Notes under the pieces: generated by a model
Database searches by the model: none
Told to the model about the DNA's origin: nothing
The model's input: the letters and a program-made list of their open reading frames with translations, nothing else
Assembly (NCBI GenBank): GCA_963754535.1
Contig: CAVWGG010000011.1
Coordinates: forward strand, 215,096 to 279,095
Source of the DNA: RPQJ01 sp963754535
GTDB lineage: Bacteria; Pseudomonadota; Gammaproteobacteria; Steroidobacterales; Steroidobacteraceae
Reading direction: 5' to 3'
DNA length: 64,000 bases
Translations under genes and position numbers: made by a program
Shown here: piece after piece, positions 62,512-64,000 of the stretch
Position numbering within the stretch: the first letter of the stretch is position 1
Layout of the letters: each line of letters begins with the position of its first letter

Positions 62512-63453
62512 ATGGAAAGGATGGATCCGTCCACATTGCACCTTGCGGCTGAGCGGCTGCGGGAAGTCACCGACGAGCACGCGCGCTGGCACGAGAACCT
62601 GCTGCGCTCCATTTTCTGCGAGCATCCGGTCGACCCCCATGATCTCGCGCCGTCGGCGCATCGCACGTGTCCGTTCGGGTACTGGTTCTATGGCCACGCA
62701 CCGAATGGATTTCGGGGGGAGCCGGCCTTTGCCGCAATGGGCAAGGAGCACCAGCGCCTGCACCAGGTTGCGGCGAGACTACTGCGTTCGGCTCGGACCG
62801 GTTCCCCGATTGATCGCGTCGATTTCGAGGACCTCGTCGCGACCAGCGCGCGCCTGCGGCTGCAGGTCGATTCGCTGCGCTCCACCATCGACGCGGCCAT
62901 CGGTAACCGGGATGCGCTCACGGGGGCCTACGGACGCATCGAAATGCTGCCGGCGCTGCATGAACTGCAACTGCTGGCGCGGCACGGGGGACCGCCCTGC
63001 AGCATCGTCTTCATGGACGTCGATCACCTGAAGCGGATCAATGACCAGCACGGCCATCCGGTGGGCGATGCAGTGCTTGCGGGCGTCGTCCGCCACCTCG
63101 ACCTGCGCCTGCGCACGCAGGACAAGGTATTCCGCTACGGTGGCGACGAGTTCCTGGTTGCCCTGTCGGGCGCCGACCTGGCCACGGCGCGTGAGGTGAT
63201 TTCGCGCGTGCGCCTTGGCCTCGCCGACACGCTGCTGATCGCCGGTCCGGATGGATCCACGATGCAGGTGACGGCATCCTTCGGCCTGGCGCTGCTCGAT
63301 CCGGACGAGGATGTCAGCGAATCGATCGGCCGCGCCGACCAGGCCCTGCTGCTCGCCAAGACTGCCGGACGCAATCGAGCCGTGGCGTGGGACGCGTCGG
63401 TTACGACCGGCACCCGCTGGCGACTGATCGACGTTGGCGAGCGGTCCGAATAG
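62512..63453 (+). CDS. Diguanylate cyclase with CZB zinc-sensor domain (DgcZ-like)
   Basis: 313 residues, same length and layout as the gene at 39433. The CZB domain has DEHARWHENLL, HRTCPFGYWFY and GKEHQRLHQVA as zinc ligands. The GGDEF domain is intact: FMDVDHLKRINDQHGHPVGD, RYGGDEFLVALSG (GGDEF at residues 210-214) and the I-site RTQD at 201-204, so it should make c-di-GMP with product inhibition and zinc control, like E. coli DgcZ. Confidence 0.9.
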   Translation: MERMDPSTLHLAAERLREVTDEHARWHENLLRSIFCEHPVDPHDLAPSAHRTCPFGYWFYGHAPNGFRGEPAFAAMGKEHQRLHQVAARLLRSARTGSPIDRVDFEDLVATSARLRLQVDSLRSTIDAAIGNRDALTGAYGRIEMLPALHELQLLARHGGPPCSIVFMDVDHLKRINDQHGHPVGDAVLAGVVRHLDLRLRTQDKVFRYGGDEFLVALSGADLATAREVISRVRLGLADTLLIAGPDGSTMQVTASFGLALLDPDEDVSESIGRADQALLLAKTAGRNRAVAWDASVTTGTRWRLIDVGERSE

Positions 63454-63461
63454 TTCTGACA

Positions 63462-63492
63462 TACTTGCGTACGCAAGTACAATGCATATAAT
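63462..63492 (+). promoter_or_regulatory. MarR operator and leaderless promoter
   Basis: A perfect 18-bp palindrome TACTTGCGTACGCAAGTA (63462-63479) covers the probable -35 region (TTGCGT, 63465-63470), and TATAAT stands at 63487-63492, 16 bp from it. Transcription would start close to the ATG at 63499, with no Shine-Dalgarno. Autorepression by the MarR protein is the natural reading. Confidence 0.65.
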
Positions 63493-63498
63493 GCCGGC

Positions 63499-63948
63499 AT
63501 GAAAAAACTTGCCGCCAGCTCCGTTCTGCGCCTGCTCCGGGCACAGTCACACGTTCAGAACCGCTTCGGCTCCGAGCTCGCCTCGGTGCATGGCCTGTCG
63601 CTCAACGAGTTGCTGCTGCTCATGCAGCTCGACCAGTCCCGCGGCGGGCGCCTGAAGCGTGTCGAACTCGCTGATCGTCTCGACCTGAGCCAGTCGAGCG
63701 TCACGCGCATGGTCGCGCCGATGGAGAAAGTCGGCTGGGTTTCGCGAGCGGAGAATCCGCGGGATGGCCGGGTGGGATACGTAGTGCTGACCGAGTCAGG
63801 CCGACGCCTGGCGCGTGAAGCGGCCAGGACCCTGCAGCACCAGGCCACGACCCTGTTCGGCGATCACTGGACCGACGATGAAATCGAGCTGCTCAATCGC
63901 CTGCTCGGCCGCCTGATCGTGAACCTGCCGGGACAACTTGGCGCGTAA
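63499..63948 (+). CDS. MarR-family transcriptional regulator
   Basis: 149 residues. Winged helix: LSLNELLLLMQLDQSRGGRL, VELADRLDLSQSSVTRMVAP as helix-turn-helix, VSRAENPRDGRVGYVVLTES as the wing with the conserved DxRxxxxxLT pattern, and C-terminal dimerisation helices. Ligand unknown. Its own promoter carries an 18-bp palindrome. The gene is alone; the following partial gene is on the minus strand. Confidence 0.9.
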   Translation: MKKLAASSVLRLLRAQSHVQNRFGSELASVHGLSLNELLLLMQLDQSRGGRLKRVELADRLDLSQSSVTRMVAPMEKVGWVSRAENPRDGRVGYVVLTESGRRLAREAARTLQHQATTLFGDHWTDDEIELLNRLLGRLIVNLPGQLGA

Positions 63949-63970
63949 GCCGGCGTCCCCTCCGGACGCG

Positions 63971-64000
63971 TCAGAACTTGTCCTTGCCGGAAAGTCCCTT
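63971..64000 (-). CDS. 3' end of a gene entering from the right (partial)
   Basis: The minus strand reads KGLSGKDKF before TGA at 63973-63971, running off the window edge. Too short to identify. It is convergent with the MarR gene, which gives a normal gene arrangement. Confidence 0.4.
   Translation of the reverse strand, partial: KGLSGKDKF

Overview
The window is GC-rich, densely coded bacterial DNA. The fabD-fabG-acpP-fabF-pabB-pabC-mltG-tmk-holB-pilZ order, a type II secretion pseudopilin beside a rhombosortase, MenA-like and FadJ-like enzymes and many GTG/TTG starts with 1-4 base stop/start overlaps all point to a gammaproteobacterium of the Xanthomonadales/Steroidobacterales/Nevskiales kind. 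This is inference from gene order and family content. No rRNA or tRNA gene was seen that would settle it.

Region 1 (1-13.6 kb) is core. It holds the 5' end of gspG (minus strand), a rhombosortase, and a long plus-strand operon for fatty-acid synthesis, folate (pabB/pabC), cell-wall lytic transglycosylase, dTMP kinase, DNA polymerase delta' and PilZ. The operon ends at a large inverted repeat. Facing it are a double cNMP-binding/rhodanese protein and a FadJ-type beta-oxidation enzyme.

Region 2 (12.9-30.9 kb) is mixed. It has an EEP-family nuclease/phosphatase divergent from a ThsB-like TIR-domain gene, a gamma-glutamyltransferase, a four-gene plus-strand run (alcohol dehydrogenase, glycosyltransferase, DapB-like reductase, glutathione peroxidase), and a six-gene minus-strand operon coding a membrane complex of the hydrogenase-4/complex I family. 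The catalytic subunit of that complex has lost both NiFe-binding CxxC motifs, so it is best read as an energy-converting-hydrogenase-related (Ehr) complex. A ribbon-helix-helix regulator and a spermidine-synthase-like gene are divergent from it, followed by a FAD oxidoreductase and an HU-like protein with a good terminator.

Region 3 (31-47.7 kb) is accessory and visibly decayed. It contains truncated DUF1203 and DUF2905 genes, a BrnT/BrnA toxin-antitoxin deletion remnant, a nonsense-mutated RNQLVH-motif (HEPN-like) gene cut by an IS3-family element with a frameshifted orfB, a 270-bp MITE-like inverted-repeat element, a chimeric membrane/zinc-motif gene, and a frameshifted sulfotransferase operon. 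Intact genes among these include a Sel1-repeat protein, a fasciclin protein, a class I fructose-bisphosphate aldolase, an HD-domain protein, a TIR-TolB-TPR protein, and a CZB-GGDEF protein whose GGDEF active site has degenerated while its inhibitory I-site is kept. An intact paralogue of the last lies at 62.5 kb.

Region 4 (48-64 kb) has an exported nine-heme c-type cytochrome with two Ig-like domains, a patatin-like lipoprotein translationally coupled to a Cys/Met-metabolism PLP enzyme, a membrane rhodanese, a MetX-like exported hydrolase, a DsbA-like protein, a MenA-like prenyltransferase coupled to a bile-acid:sodium-type transporter, an outer-membrane channel, a nitroreductase, a RIO-type kinase, an exported TPR protein, the intact CZB-GGDEF diguanylate cyclase, and a MarR regulator with a perfect 18-bp palindrome and an apparently leaderless promoter.
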